Positions 17,237 to 24,966 of a stretch of DNA of 64,000 bases are shown here, one piece after another. How positions within the stretch are numbered: the stretch's first letter is position 1; each line of letters opens with the position of its first letter. The notes beneath the pieces are model-generated. The model made no database searches, had not been told where the DNA came from, and saw only the letters and a program-made list of their open reading frames with translations. Source of the DNA: Chlorobiota bacterium (lineage in GTDB: Bacteria > Bacteroidota > Ignavibacteria > OLB7); the NCBI GenBank assembly GCA_016788565.1, contig JAEUSP010000088.1, forward strand, positions 82,459 through 146,458. Direction: 5' to 3'. Made by a program: the position numbers and the translations under genes.

Positions 17237-17656
17237 ATGAGCAACACCGTTGAGATTCTGCGCAAAGCGCACGAAGCATTTTCTGAAAACAGGCTTGCGG
17301 ATTCGGCATCTATTCTTGCCCCAACCGCCACATTTACCGACCACGGGCGGAATCAAAAAATGAACTCACGCGAGGAGTTTCAAGGTTGGCTAAGCCAGCA
17401 CTTGGCCATGGCTTCGAACATGCGCATCGAAGGCGCGCAGTACACCGCAATGGGGGATACGGTAGTGGCGCAATTTCGTGTAGTCGGCAATCAAGATGGC
17501 AATTTGGGCCCGTTTCCAGCTACCGGAAAACCGTTCAGCTTTGATATTTGCGAAGTCTGGACATTCAACGAAAACGGCGAAGCGGTTGAAGGACACAACT
17601 ACTCCGACGGTTTAGGGTTACTTGGGCAATTAGGGCATATTTCGCTTGGGGAATAA
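17237..17656 (+). CDS. NTF2-like/SnoaL-like protein
   Basis: The ATG at 17237 gives 139 residues. The sequence matches the small cone-shaped NTF2/SnoaL superfamily: an N-terminal helix (VEILRKAHEAFSENRLADSA), then TFTDHGR, EEFQGWLSQHL, and three long strands (MRIEGAQYTAMGDTVVAQFRV, FSFDICEVWTFNENGEAVEG). Members range from isomerases and cyclases to proteins of unknown role; catalytic residues cannot be assigned here. Cytosolic, no signal peptide. It stands between the NlpC/P60 gene and a perfect intrinsic terminator, probably with its own promoter in the 90-bp gap upstream. Confidence 0.72.
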   Translation: MSNTVEILRKAHEAFSENRLADSASILAPTATFTDHGRNQKMNSREEFQGWLSQHLAMASNMRIEGAQYTAMGDTVVAQFRVVGNQDGNLGPFPATGKPFSFDICEVWTFNENGEAVEGHNYSDGLGLLGQLGHISLGE

Positions 17657-17675
17657 CACCAACACGGAATACCGG

Positions 17676-17709
17676 ACAGGGTTAGAAAGTCTTCTAACCC
17701 TGTATTTTT
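17676..17709 (+). terminator. Intrinsic terminator after the NTF2-like gene
   Basis: A perfect 12-bp stem (17676-17687 with 17692-17703, 4-nt loop) is followed by ATTTTTA. It lies 20 bp after the stop at 17656. Confidence 0.9.
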
Positions 17710-17775
17710 ACATGCTCTGATTCTTGCAAACCAATTTATTCCGAATACACATCAACAAACAATCAGCAAATAGCA

Positions 17776-18207
17776 ATGCTCACTATCCGCCAAATTCAGC
17801 ATGGGACAGCGGAATATGAAGAGACTGTGGCACTTCGCGACGACATTCTTCGCCGTCCACTGGGCCTTACGTTTACCCCCGAAGCATTGGCCGGCGAAGC
17901 AAACGAAATTCATATTGCCGGCTATTCCAACAGCCAACTTGTGGGCTGTTTAATCCTTGTGCCGCTGACAAATGGTGAGTTAAAAATGCGCCAAGTAGCC
18001 GTTGCGGGCTTGGTTCAAGGGAAAGGAATTGGGAAAGCGATGGTGGAGTTTAGCGAAGATTTTGCGCGCAACAACGGGTTCAGCAATATCACCATGCACG
18101 CACGGGAAACTGCGATTCCATTTTATCTAAAATTAGGTTATGAAGTAGTCGGGGAACGGTTCGAGGAAGTATCTATTCCACATTTTAAGATGGTGAAAAA
18201 AATGTGA
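17776..18207 (+). CDS. GNAT-family N-acetyltransferase
   Basis: A 143-residue single-domain acetyltransferase. The acetyl-CoA binding segment is clear: strand MRQVAVAGLVQ followed by the pyrophosphate loop QGKGIGKAMV, then the helix EFSEDFARNNGF. A downstream strand and helix (ITMHARETAIPFYLKLGYEVVGERF) form the usual C-terminal half. The layout resembles ElaA/YjcF-like proteins that acetylate small amines or protein termini, but the substrate cannot be told. It lies after a strong terminator and faces the minus-strand radical SAM gene convergently, with only 7 bp between the stops. Confidence 0.85.
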   Translation: MLTIRQIQHGTAEYEETVALRDDILRRPLGLTFTPEALAGEANEIHIAGYSNSQLVGCLILVPLTNGELKMRQVAVAGLVQGKGIGKAMVEFSEDFARNNGFSNITMHARETAIPFYLKLGYEVVGERFEEVSIPHFKMVKKM

Positions 18208-18214
18208 GAGCGGT

Positions 18215-19693
18215 TTAGAAATTTCCATTTGACTCTCGGCTCACAAATTTCATTTGGATCATGCGGTACCACGTACTCACCAAATAGTACGGCATCAAAG
18301 CAATCCTACGCCCAATGGCCGACAGCAAAATTTTTGGTTCAATAAATACTTTTTTCAGCCCGTTCAGCCCCAAACGGAAGCGGTGATCTTTATGGACGTA
18401 TGCCGCAAGAACACGATAAAACTTTGTGCTGAACGCACCCTGGAACATCATCGCTAAGTCGGCACTTTCACTCCAGTTCTGCTTTTCCCCCATTTCCGAC
18501 CGCACGCGCTCGTAAAACGGAGTTTTTGGAAGAGGATATGAAACGGAAATACCAATTTCATCAGGAAGATTTTTTCGCACCATTGCAATGGTCTGCTTAA
18601 TCTCCGGATAACGCTCGCTTGGATAACCGAATTGTAGAAAATATCCAACGTTAATTCCTGCATTTCGCAACCGAGTTGTTGCGTTGGCAATTTGTTCAAC
18701 CGTTGTCCCCTTGTCCATTGCGTCCAGAATTTTTTGCGCGCCTGACTCGGCTCCCATCCAAACGGTGCGGCATCCGGCGCGGCGCAACGCATCCACAATT
18801 CCTGGGCGAAGCAGTAAATCAGCACGGCTTAAACATTTGAACGGAATGGCGGCATTGCGTTTTTCTATTTCGGTAGCGAACTCTTCAATCCACCCGGGTT
18901 TCAGGCCAAAAATGTCATCGCACATCCAGATGTGGTCTGGGTTCCATGTTTGCTGCAGATGCTGCACTTCGGCAGCAATCCTTGCTGGTGAGTGTGATGA
19001 ATAAATTTGCCCGTACAAAGGCTTCGCACACCAGTTGCAGTGAAACGGGCACCCCCGCGTTGTGGCGATATTCAGCGAGAAATATCCGTGATGCTTTTGC
19101 CACAAACGACGATACTGCTCAATATCAACCAGATCGCGGGCTGGCATCGGTAATTGATCTAACTCACGCAGCACCTTCCGCTGCGGCCCGCGAATTACTC
19201 TCCCATTGTTATCACGGTACGCAACGCCCGCTATCTGCTCCGCATTTATTCCTGAATTATTTTCAAGATTATCCAAAAATTCTTGCAACGTGCGCTCTGC
19301 TTCGCCAACCAGAATACAATCAACACCTGCGTCAAAATACAGGTCAAGATGATCGGTTGGATCGGAGCCGTGAACGATTACCATGCAGCCATGTTTTTTT
19401 GCTATTTGGGTAATTCGGCAAGCCGCCTGGCGCATTCGCGTAAGGCACATTTTTGTTAGATAATTAAAGTCATCATCATAAATCACAACACAGTCAGGCT
19501 TCACCGCAATAATTTTCGCCTCAATTTCATCTTCCGAGTCAGCCAACATTGAGTCGAAGACACTCACGGTATGGCCGGCTTCGCGAACCACGGCAGCAGC
19601 GTACAGCGTCCCCAATGGAGGATATGGCATCATTGCCCGGTACTCCTTCGGGTCGAACTTTAGGAAATAGCTGTGAGTTAGCAGGATGTTCAT
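18215..19693 (-). CDS. Radical SAM protein with N-terminal B12-binding-like domain (1)
   Basis: The 492-residue protein starts MNILLTHSYFL. An N-terminal cobalamin-binding-like Rossmann domain (about 1-140; YPPLGTLYAAAVVREAGHTVSVFDS, VGEAERTLQEFL) is followed by a radical SAM core with Cys215, Cys219 and Cys222 in TTRGCPFHCNWCAKP. After the core comes a helical C-terminal region. The DxHxxG cobalamin-ligand motif is not evident, so B12 may bind base-off without a His ligand or not at all. Family members catalyse methylations, cyclisations and other radical steps in lipid, cofactor and natural-product synthesis; the substrate here is unknown. A nucleotidyltransferase-like gene and a second radical SAM gene lie just upstream on the same strand (15-bp and 58-bp gaps), suggesting an operon. 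Composition is AT-richer than neighbours. Confidence 0.88.
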   Translation of the reverse strand: MNILLTHSYFLKFDPKEYRAMMPYPPLGTLYAAAVVREAGHTVSVFDSMLADSEDEIEAKIIAVKPDCVVIYDDDFNYLTKMCLTRMRQAACRITQIAKKHGCMVIVHGSDPTDHLDLYFDAGVDCILVGEAERTLQEFLDNLENNSGINAEQIAGVAYRDNNGRVIRGPQRKVLRELDQLPMPARDLVDIEQYRRLWQKHHGYFSLNIATTRGCPFHCNWCAKPLYGQIYSSHSPARIAAEVQHLQQTWNPDHIWMCDDIFGLKPGWIEEFATEIEKRNAAIPFKCLSRADLLLRPGIVDALRRAGCRTVWMGAESGAQKILDAMDKGTTVEQIANATTRLRNAGINVGYFLQFGYPSERYPEIKQTIAMVRKNLPDEIGISVSYPLPKTPFYERVRSEMGEKQNWSESADLAMMFQGAFSTKFYRVLAAYVHKDHRFRLGLNGLKKVFIEPKILLSAIGRRIALMPYYLVSTWYRMIQMKFVSRESNGNF

Positions 19694-19708
19694 ACAGTGC
19701 TTGGTAGT

Positions 19709-20632
19709 TTATCCTTTCAACACGCCATACCGCCGTAAGCCTTCATAATACTTCTGCAGAATTATCGCCGAAACATCGTTGGGATGGGCGCGAGATTCGT
19801 TGCGGCGGGTGCGCAGGGATATTTCATGGGCGCGTTGCGAATGGGATGGAAACTTGCGTTGCCAGAACGCTCTGGTGAACTTCATCAGCCGAATATCAAG
19901 CCACAAGGCGGCTTTGTTTGGAAGGCAGAGTTCAAGTTTTTTTTGGATACTACTGGCTTTTTCGACTCCATCCTGAACTTTAATCCGGCTCATCGAGAAG
20001 TTTGGAAAATAATCGCTGACCCAAGTGTTTTCCTGCATGAACTCCTCAAATAATTCACGGTTGAACATCGGTTTTACCGATGCCACTTCGCAGGCCACAT
20101 ACGGGTTCCGTTCTTGAATTTTCAGGTTATCACTGGTGACGTAATAATTAACGCAGAAATACTTGCGGTTATTGAGCAGCACCACGCGCCGGAACAGCAC
20201 AAGAATGCAACGCACAATCCACAGCCGGTTTGGTTCGGTGACAACGAAGTAATCAATATCGCTGTTGCGGTCGGCGATATAGCGGCAAAGCTGGCCGCTG
20301 ATAAAAATCCCACGAACAAACGGGACGTGGCGCATAAGCATGGACATCCGCCTTGCCATTTTCCACATTTTTTTGCCACGCAACTCCATCTCTATTCGGC
20401 GCTCCACGGATGATTCCGAGCGGTGCGGCAAAAACCAGAATCCTTTTGCTTTTTTGATAATTCCCTCCATTGCCATTGCTTGAAGTGCAACCGATAGTTC
20501 TTCTTCCTGGATATTGCCCACAGGAAGAAAAGTATAGACCTCTGACGTTGTCAGCGGATAATCAAACAAGTCATAGTACGCAAGGGTACGCAGGACTGGT
20601 TCTTGCAGCAATGTGTCGGTAGTTAGGATCAT
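19709..20632 (-). CDS. Winged-helix plus nucleotidyltransferase-fold protein of unknown substrate
   Basis: Starting at the ATG at 20632 (a TTG two codons upstream is less likely) gives 307 residues. Residues about 10-70 look like a winged-helix segment (LRTLAYYDLFDYPLTTSEVYTF, then LQAMAMEGIIKKAKGFWFL). A nucleotidyltransferase core follows: FVRGIFISGQLCRYIADRNSDIDYFVVT. It carries the paired acidic residues Asp125 and Asp127 of the metal site, although the usual GS motif is SGQL here. The C-terminal 150 residues are helical and basic. Proteins of this plan occur beside B12-type radical SAM genes in other FCB genomes as far as I recall, but no function is established to my knowledge. It lies between two radical SAM genes on the same strand. 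Confidence 0.7.
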   Translation of the reverse strand: MILTTDTLLQEPVLRTLAYYDLFDYPLTTSEVYTFLPVGNIQEEELSVALQAMAMEGIIKKAKGFWFLPHRSESSVERRIEMELRGKKMWKMARRMSMLMRHVPFVRGIFISGQLCRYIADRNSDIDYFVVTEPNRLWIVRCILVLFRRVVLLNNRKYFCVNYYVTSDNLKIQERNPYVACEVASVKPMFNRELFEEFMQENTWVSDYFPNFSMSRIKVQDGVEKASSIQKKLELCLPNKAALWLDIRLMKFTRAFWQRKFPSHSQRAHEISLRTRRNESRAHPNDVSAIILQKYYEGLRRYGVLKG

Positions 20633-20690
20633 AAGCAATGTGAAATGGAATGCCCGTTAGATGAAATACTGGATATCCTATGAGTTTGAT

Positions 20691-22106
20691 TTATGACATT
20701 TTTGGTAGTGGTTTTATCCGCTCGATAATTTTCTGCTCGATTGGAAAGCGGAAATTTTGTTGGCGCAATCGCCAGCGTGCAAGCTGCTGCAGTGGCCATT
20801 TTATTGGCGATTTGCGCCCCCCCGCCATCCGGTTGTAGAATTTGAACCGCTCCACCATCTGGTATTGCTGTGTGCTTACCCACGGGCCGGAAGCACCCGC
20901 AACAAAATCAAAATTCGCCCACTCTTCTAACGAATCTGGCAATCGGTACCCGGCAGCTGTCGCTTGGTCGGTAATCAGGGAGCCGGGATAGGGCTTGAAG
21001 TAGAACACCGGGGTTTCGAACGATGAGTGCATTCTCCGGAGCTTCGTTGCCATATTTAGGGTGGCTTGTATGCTTGCGTCGGATTCGCCAGGGAACCCAA
21101 CGATGTGCGGGAACACCCCCTTCACTCCATGCCGCGCGCATCGCTGGGCAAGCTCCACGATCTGCTCAATTTTCACATCCTTCTTCAAGTGATCCAGCAT
21201 CTGCTGGGACCCCGCCTCCACACCAATCATTAACCAACGCAGGCCGGCGCGGATGCAGAGTTGGAGTGCTTCCTCCGATAACCGGCTTCCCTGGTCGGCG
21301 CGCATGGTTGCGGTCCAGGTGAATTTCAACCCGCGCCGCAAGAACTCCTCGGCCATCTCAATCACGCGGTCGTTGTAGGTGAAAAAAGTCTCATCTTGGA
21401 AAGCAACATCATGGAAATGGTGGCGATGCCACAGCCCCTCCAACTCATCGGCGATTCGGGTTGGCTCAATCCCGCTCCATTTTCTGCCAAACACGAACGG
21501 GTCGGCACAGAAGGCGCAGCGGAAGAAGCAGCCGGTAGAGGAGATGTAATCAAGCTGGCGGTCGCGTTTTAGTTGGAAATACTGGGGGACGTTTATCAGG
21601 TCATAGTTTACCGGGGGAAGCTGGTTCATGGGGGTCATGGGGCGGGGCGGATTACGGACGATTCGGCCATCCACGCGGGTTGTGCAGCCGGGAACTCCAT
21701 CGAACCACTGCCCCACTTGCAATCGCTCCAACATCGCAGCAAAGGTGAGTTCCCCTTGCGCCTGAACCGTGGCATCAATGCAGGGTTCTTGCAAGGTTTG
21801 CTCGGGGAAAAGTGATGCGTGCCAGCCTCCCCAGATGATTGGCAGATCGGGGCGATAGGCTTTGGCAGCACGTGTCACCTTCAGCGCGTCGCGGATGGGG
21901 TCGCCGGTCAGGGTGGTAACGCCTAAGCAGAGGGCATCATCCAGCAGAGGAAGGAGTGTTTGCAGCGGGTTATCCAGCAGGCGGCCATCAACGATTTGCA
22001 CGTCGTAGCGGGCGGGGTCCAGCGCTGAACCAACCGCCATTAGGCCAAGCGGCATGGTGTAAAAAACCGCTTTCGGGTTGTAGAGTATGATCTTCCGTCG
22101 TGCCAT
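20691..22106 (-). CDS. Radical SAM protein with N-terminal B12-binding-like domain (2)
   Basis: A 471-residue protein with the same domain order as the enzyme encoded at 18215-19693 but clearly divergent. The N-terminal cobalamin-type domain (MPLGLMAVGSALDPARYDVQIVDG, IIWGGWHASLFPEQTL) has a GGWHASL loop in the usual ligand region. The radical SAM core has Cys193, Cys197 and Cys200 in STGCFFRCAFCADPF. The following FVFGRKWSG and FQDETFFTYND segments are typical of BchE-like/B12 radical SAM enzymes. It is richer in GC than the other two genes of the cluster. It is first in the minus-strand run and reads towards the nucleotidyltransferase. Reaction and substrate unknown. Confidence 0.88.
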   Translation of the reverse strand: MARRKIILYNPKAVFYTMPLGLMAVGSALDPARYDVQIVDGRLLDNPLQTLLPLLDDALCLGVTTLTGDPIRDALKVTRAAKAYRPDLPIIWGGWHASLFPEQTLQEPCIDATVQAQGELTFAAMLERLQVGQWFDGVPGCTTRVDGRIVRNPPRPMTPMNQLPPVNYDLINVPQYFQLKRDRQLDYISSTGCFFRCAFCADPFVFGRKWSGIEPTRIADELEGLWHRHHFHDVAFQDETFFTYNDRVIEMAEEFLRRGLKFTWTATMRADQGSRLSEEALQLCIRAGLRWLMIGVEAGSQQMLDHLKKDVKIEQIVELAQRCARHGVKGVFPHIVGFPGESDASIQATLNMATKLRRMHSSFETPVFYFKPYPGSLITDQATAAGYRLPDSLEEWANFDFVAGASGPWVSTQQYQMVERFKFYNRMAGGRKSPIKWPLQQLARWRLRQQNFRFPIEQKIIERIKPLPKMS

Positions 22107-22180
22107 GGTATTGGGTTGCCATTGCTTTGTTTAGCGTCCCAAGAACACAACGAAGGGGGAAAAGTTATGGGGGGGGGGAC

Positions 22181-22212
22181 AAAAAAGGGGCTGATGTTTC
22201 AGCCCCTTTTTT
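22181..22212 (-). terminator. Bidirectional intrinsic terminator after leuS
   Basis: A perfect 14-bp inverted repeat (22181-22194 with 22199-22212) has A6 on the left and T6 on the right with a GGGGCTGA core. It can therefore terminate in both directions. It lies 30 bp after the leuS stop on the minus strand. Confidence 0.92.
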
Positions 22213-22241
22213 CAATTCGGTATGATGCTTTGGTGGTTTCC

Positions 22242-24857
22242 TCACCCCGCAATCACATTCACCAGCTTATCCTTCACGGCAATGATTTTGCGGATGGTTT
22301 TTCCTTCGATAAGCTCGCGGACGATGTTGTGCGCTAACGCTGTTTCTTCCAACACCGTCGGCTCGGTTCCCACCGGCATCATCATTTTCCCCTTGATTTT
22401 GCTGTTTACTTGCAGCACAATCTCTACCTCGTTTGTGGCAATTTTTGCTTCGTCGAACTGCGGCCAGGGTTGGTAGGCCACGGTTCCTTCATGCCCCAGC
22501 TTCTGCCACATTTCCTCGGCGATGTGCGGAGCCAATGGCGAGAGCAGCACCACGAACGCCTCCATTGCTTGGCGCGGCTTTTCTTCCAAGCCAATGAACT
22601 CGTTCACGAACACCATCAGCGCGCTGATTGCTGTGTTCAGCCGAATCCCCTCAATATCCTCCGTCACTTTCTTGATGGTTCCATGCAGCACACGCTCCTC
22701 GTCTGGGGTCATGGCGCGGTTGGTGATGTTGGCAAGGTTTCCGATTTCTTCATCCCCCACCACCATCCGCCACGCACGGTTCAGGAATCGGCGCACCCCC
22801 TCAATCCCTTTTGTGGACCAGGGTTTCACCATCTCCAGCGGCCCCATGAACATCTCGAACAACCGCAGGGAATCGGCCCCGGCTTCGGCAATCACGATGT
22901 CGGGGTTGATGACGTTCCCACGCGACTTCGACATCTTCTGCCCATCCTCACCCAAAATCAACCCTTGATGGATAAGCCGCTGGAACGGTTCGTCGGTGCT
23001 GAGGTGGCCAAGATCGAACAGGACTTTGTGCCAGAACCGAGCGTACAGCAGATGCAGCACCGCGTGCTCGCCACCGCCGATGTACAGGTCCACCGGCATC
23101 CAATATTTCTCCAACTCAGGATCAATCGCGAAGCTGGGGTTGGTTGGGTCAATGTAGCGAAGGTAGTACCAGCAGCTTCCCCCCCACTGCGGCATGGTGT
23201 TGGTTTCGCGGCGGCCAACGCCATGTTCGGGATGCTCTACGGTTAGCCAATCGGTTGCCAATGCCAACGGCGATTCGGTTGAGCCAGAGGGCTTGAACTC
23301 CTCAATCTCCGGCAACCGGAGCGGTAGTTCATCAAAAGGCAGCGGCTCGATTACTCCATTCTGGTAGCGCACCAACGGGATCGGTTCGCCCCAGTAGCGT
23401 TGGCGGCTGAACAACCAGTCGCGCTGTTTGTACTGGACCGTGGCGCGTGCCGCCCCAAGCGTGGCAAGGTGGGCCGTCACGGCATCCTTCCCCGCCGCCG
23501 AATCCAAGCCGTTGAACTGGCCGGAGTTGGTCATGGTTCCGGGGTCGGTGTAGCAGGCGTTGCCGGCCATCACTTCGTTGTGCTCGGGGTGATCGCTTGG
23601 GGGGGCAATCACCGGGACGATTGGCAGGCTGAATTTTTTGGCGAAGACAAAATCACGTTCATCGTGAGCGGGAACGCCCATCACCGCGCCGGTTCCGTAG
23701 CTGGCCAGAACGTAATCGCCGGTCCAGACTGGCACACGCGCACCGCTGGCTGGATGGACAGCATAGCTTCCGGTGAAGACTCCAGTTTTTTCGTCGCTGG
23801 CTTGGCGGTCAAGCTCACTTTTCAGCGATGCTTGGCGGCGGTATTCCTCCACCGCTGCGCGTTGTTCTTCGGTGGTGAGTTGTGCCACCAATGGATGTTC
23901 GGGAGCCACCGTCAGGAAGGTGACACCGAACAAGGTATCGGCGCGAGTAGTGAAGACGTTCAGAGGTTGGCCATCTTCGGTGGTGAAGGTAATCTCGGCA
24001 CCTGTGGAGCGGCCAATCCACTCGCGCTGCATTTGCAAGGTGCTGGTTGGCCAATCCAGCCCCTCCAACCCATCCAACAATCGGTCGGCGTAGGCGGTGA
24101 TCCGCATCATCCATTGGCGCATGGGGCGGCGTTCCACGGTGTAGCCTTTTTCCACCCACTCATCTACTTCTTCGTTGGCCAACACCGAGCCTAACCCTTC
24201 GCACCAGTTCACGGGGGTTTCGGCCTCATAGACCAAGCGGAAGTTGGCAAGAACCTGCTGCTGCTCTAATTGGGACATCGCGTTCCAGCCGCTGGCGGTG
24301 AAGCAACAGGCTTCATCGTTGCAGTAGCGGGCGCAGTCAATGTTGGCGCAGCCGCCGCGTTGGAACTCTTGGATCAAATCGCTAATTGGGCGGCCACGGT
24401 TTGTGCGGAAATCGAACCACGAGTTGTACATGGTCAGGAATATCCACTGGGTCCAGCGGTAGTAGGCCGGGTCGGTGGTGTTCACCTCGCGCTCCCAATC
24501 GTAGCTAAAGCCAATGGCCTGAAGCTGGCGGCGGAAATTGTTGATATTCCGCTCGGTGGTGATGCGCGGGTGGACGTTGGTTTTCATGGCGTACTGCTCG
24601 GCGGGCAACCCGAAGGCATCCCACCCCATCGGGTGCAGCACATTGAACCCACAATGCCGCTTGTAGCGGGCAATGATGTCGGTAGCGGTGTAGCCTTCCG
24701 GGTGGCCGATATGCAGGCCGTCGCCGGAAGGATATGGGAACATATCAAGGATGTAGCACTTTGGGCGGCTGCGGTCGTGGGTATCGGTGCGGAAGGTTCC
24801 ATGCTGCAACCAGTACTGCTGCCAGCGTTGTTCGATTTCGGTAAAGTTGTACGGCAT
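22242..24857 (-). CDS. leuS: Leucyl-tRNA synthetase
   Basis: Charges tRNA(Leu). The ATG at 24857 gives 871 residues starting MPYNFTEIEQRWQQYW, standard for LeuRS. The class I signatures are present: HIGH at 49-52 in GDGLHIGHPEGYT, and KMSKS in DGQKMSKSRGNVIN. The CP1 editing domain lies between them (TRADTLFGVTF, GTGAVMGVPAHDERD). An insertion with clustered Cys residues (GGCANIDCARYCNDEACC) lies in the first part of CP1 and may be lineage-specific. Upstream in-frame sequence to 24905 is not needed. It ends before a strong terminator, and only 109 bp separate its start from the end of the T9SS cargo gene, so it may have its own promoter there. Confidence 0.97.
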   Translation of the reverse strand: MPYNFTEIEQRWQQYWLQHGTFRTDTHDRSRPKCYILDMFPYPSGDGLHIGHPEGYTATDIIARYKRHCGFNVLHPMGWDAFGLPAEQYAMKTNVHPRITTERNINNFRRQLQAIGFSYDWEREVNTTDPAYYRWTQWIFLTMYNSWFDFRTNRGRPISDLIQEFQRGGCANIDCARYCNDEACCFTASGWNAMSQLEQQQVLANFRLVYEAETPVNWCEGLGSVLANEEVDEWVEKGYTVERRPMRQWMMRITAYADRLLDGLEGLDWPTSTLQMQREWIGRSTGAEITFTTEDGQPLNVFTTRADTLFGVTFLTVAPEHPLVAQLTTEEQRAAVEEYRRQASLKSELDRQASDEKTGVFTGSYAVHPASGARVPVWTGDYVLASYGTGAVMGVPAHDERDFVFAKKFSLPIVPVIAPPSDHPEHNEVMAGNACYTDPGTMTNSGQFNGLDSAAGKDAVTAHLATLGAARATVQYKQRDWLFSRQRYWGEPIPLVRYQNGVIEPLPFDELPLRLPEIEEFKPSGSTESPLALATDWLTVEHPEHGVGRRETNTMPQWGGSCWYYLRYIDPTNPSFAIDPELEKYWMPVDLYIGGGEHAVLHLLYARFWHKVLFDLGHLSTDEPFQRLIHQGLILGEDGQKMSKSRGNVINPDIVIAEAGADSLRLFEMFMGPLEMVKPWSTKGIEGVRRFLNRAWRMVVGDEEIGNLANITNRAMTPDEERVLHGTIKKVTEDIEGIRLNTAISALMVFVNEFIGLEEKPRQAMEAFVVLLSPLAPHIAEEMWQKLGHEGTVAYQPWPQFDEAKIATNEVEIVLQVNSKIKGKMMMPVGTEPTVLEETALAHNIVRELIEGKTIRKIIAVKDKLVNVIAG

Positions 24858-24966
24858 ATTCGGGCTATTGGTCTTTTCGCGCAATGTATTACCAACAAGA
24901 AGCAATCAGTAGTCAGTTTTTGTTAGTTGCATTGCTTTCCCAGCATACTCCCCCGCATTCTTGCCG

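Noticed and set aside
18215..22106. Ribosomally made peptide cluster
   Set aside because: Radical SAM genes are present but no SPASM domain, RRE domain or short precursor frame was recognised nearby.
22410..24926. Several plus-strand frames (up to 278 codons) opposite leuS
   Set aside because: leuS carries complete catalytic motifs throughout this interval; the opposite frames have no recognisable content.
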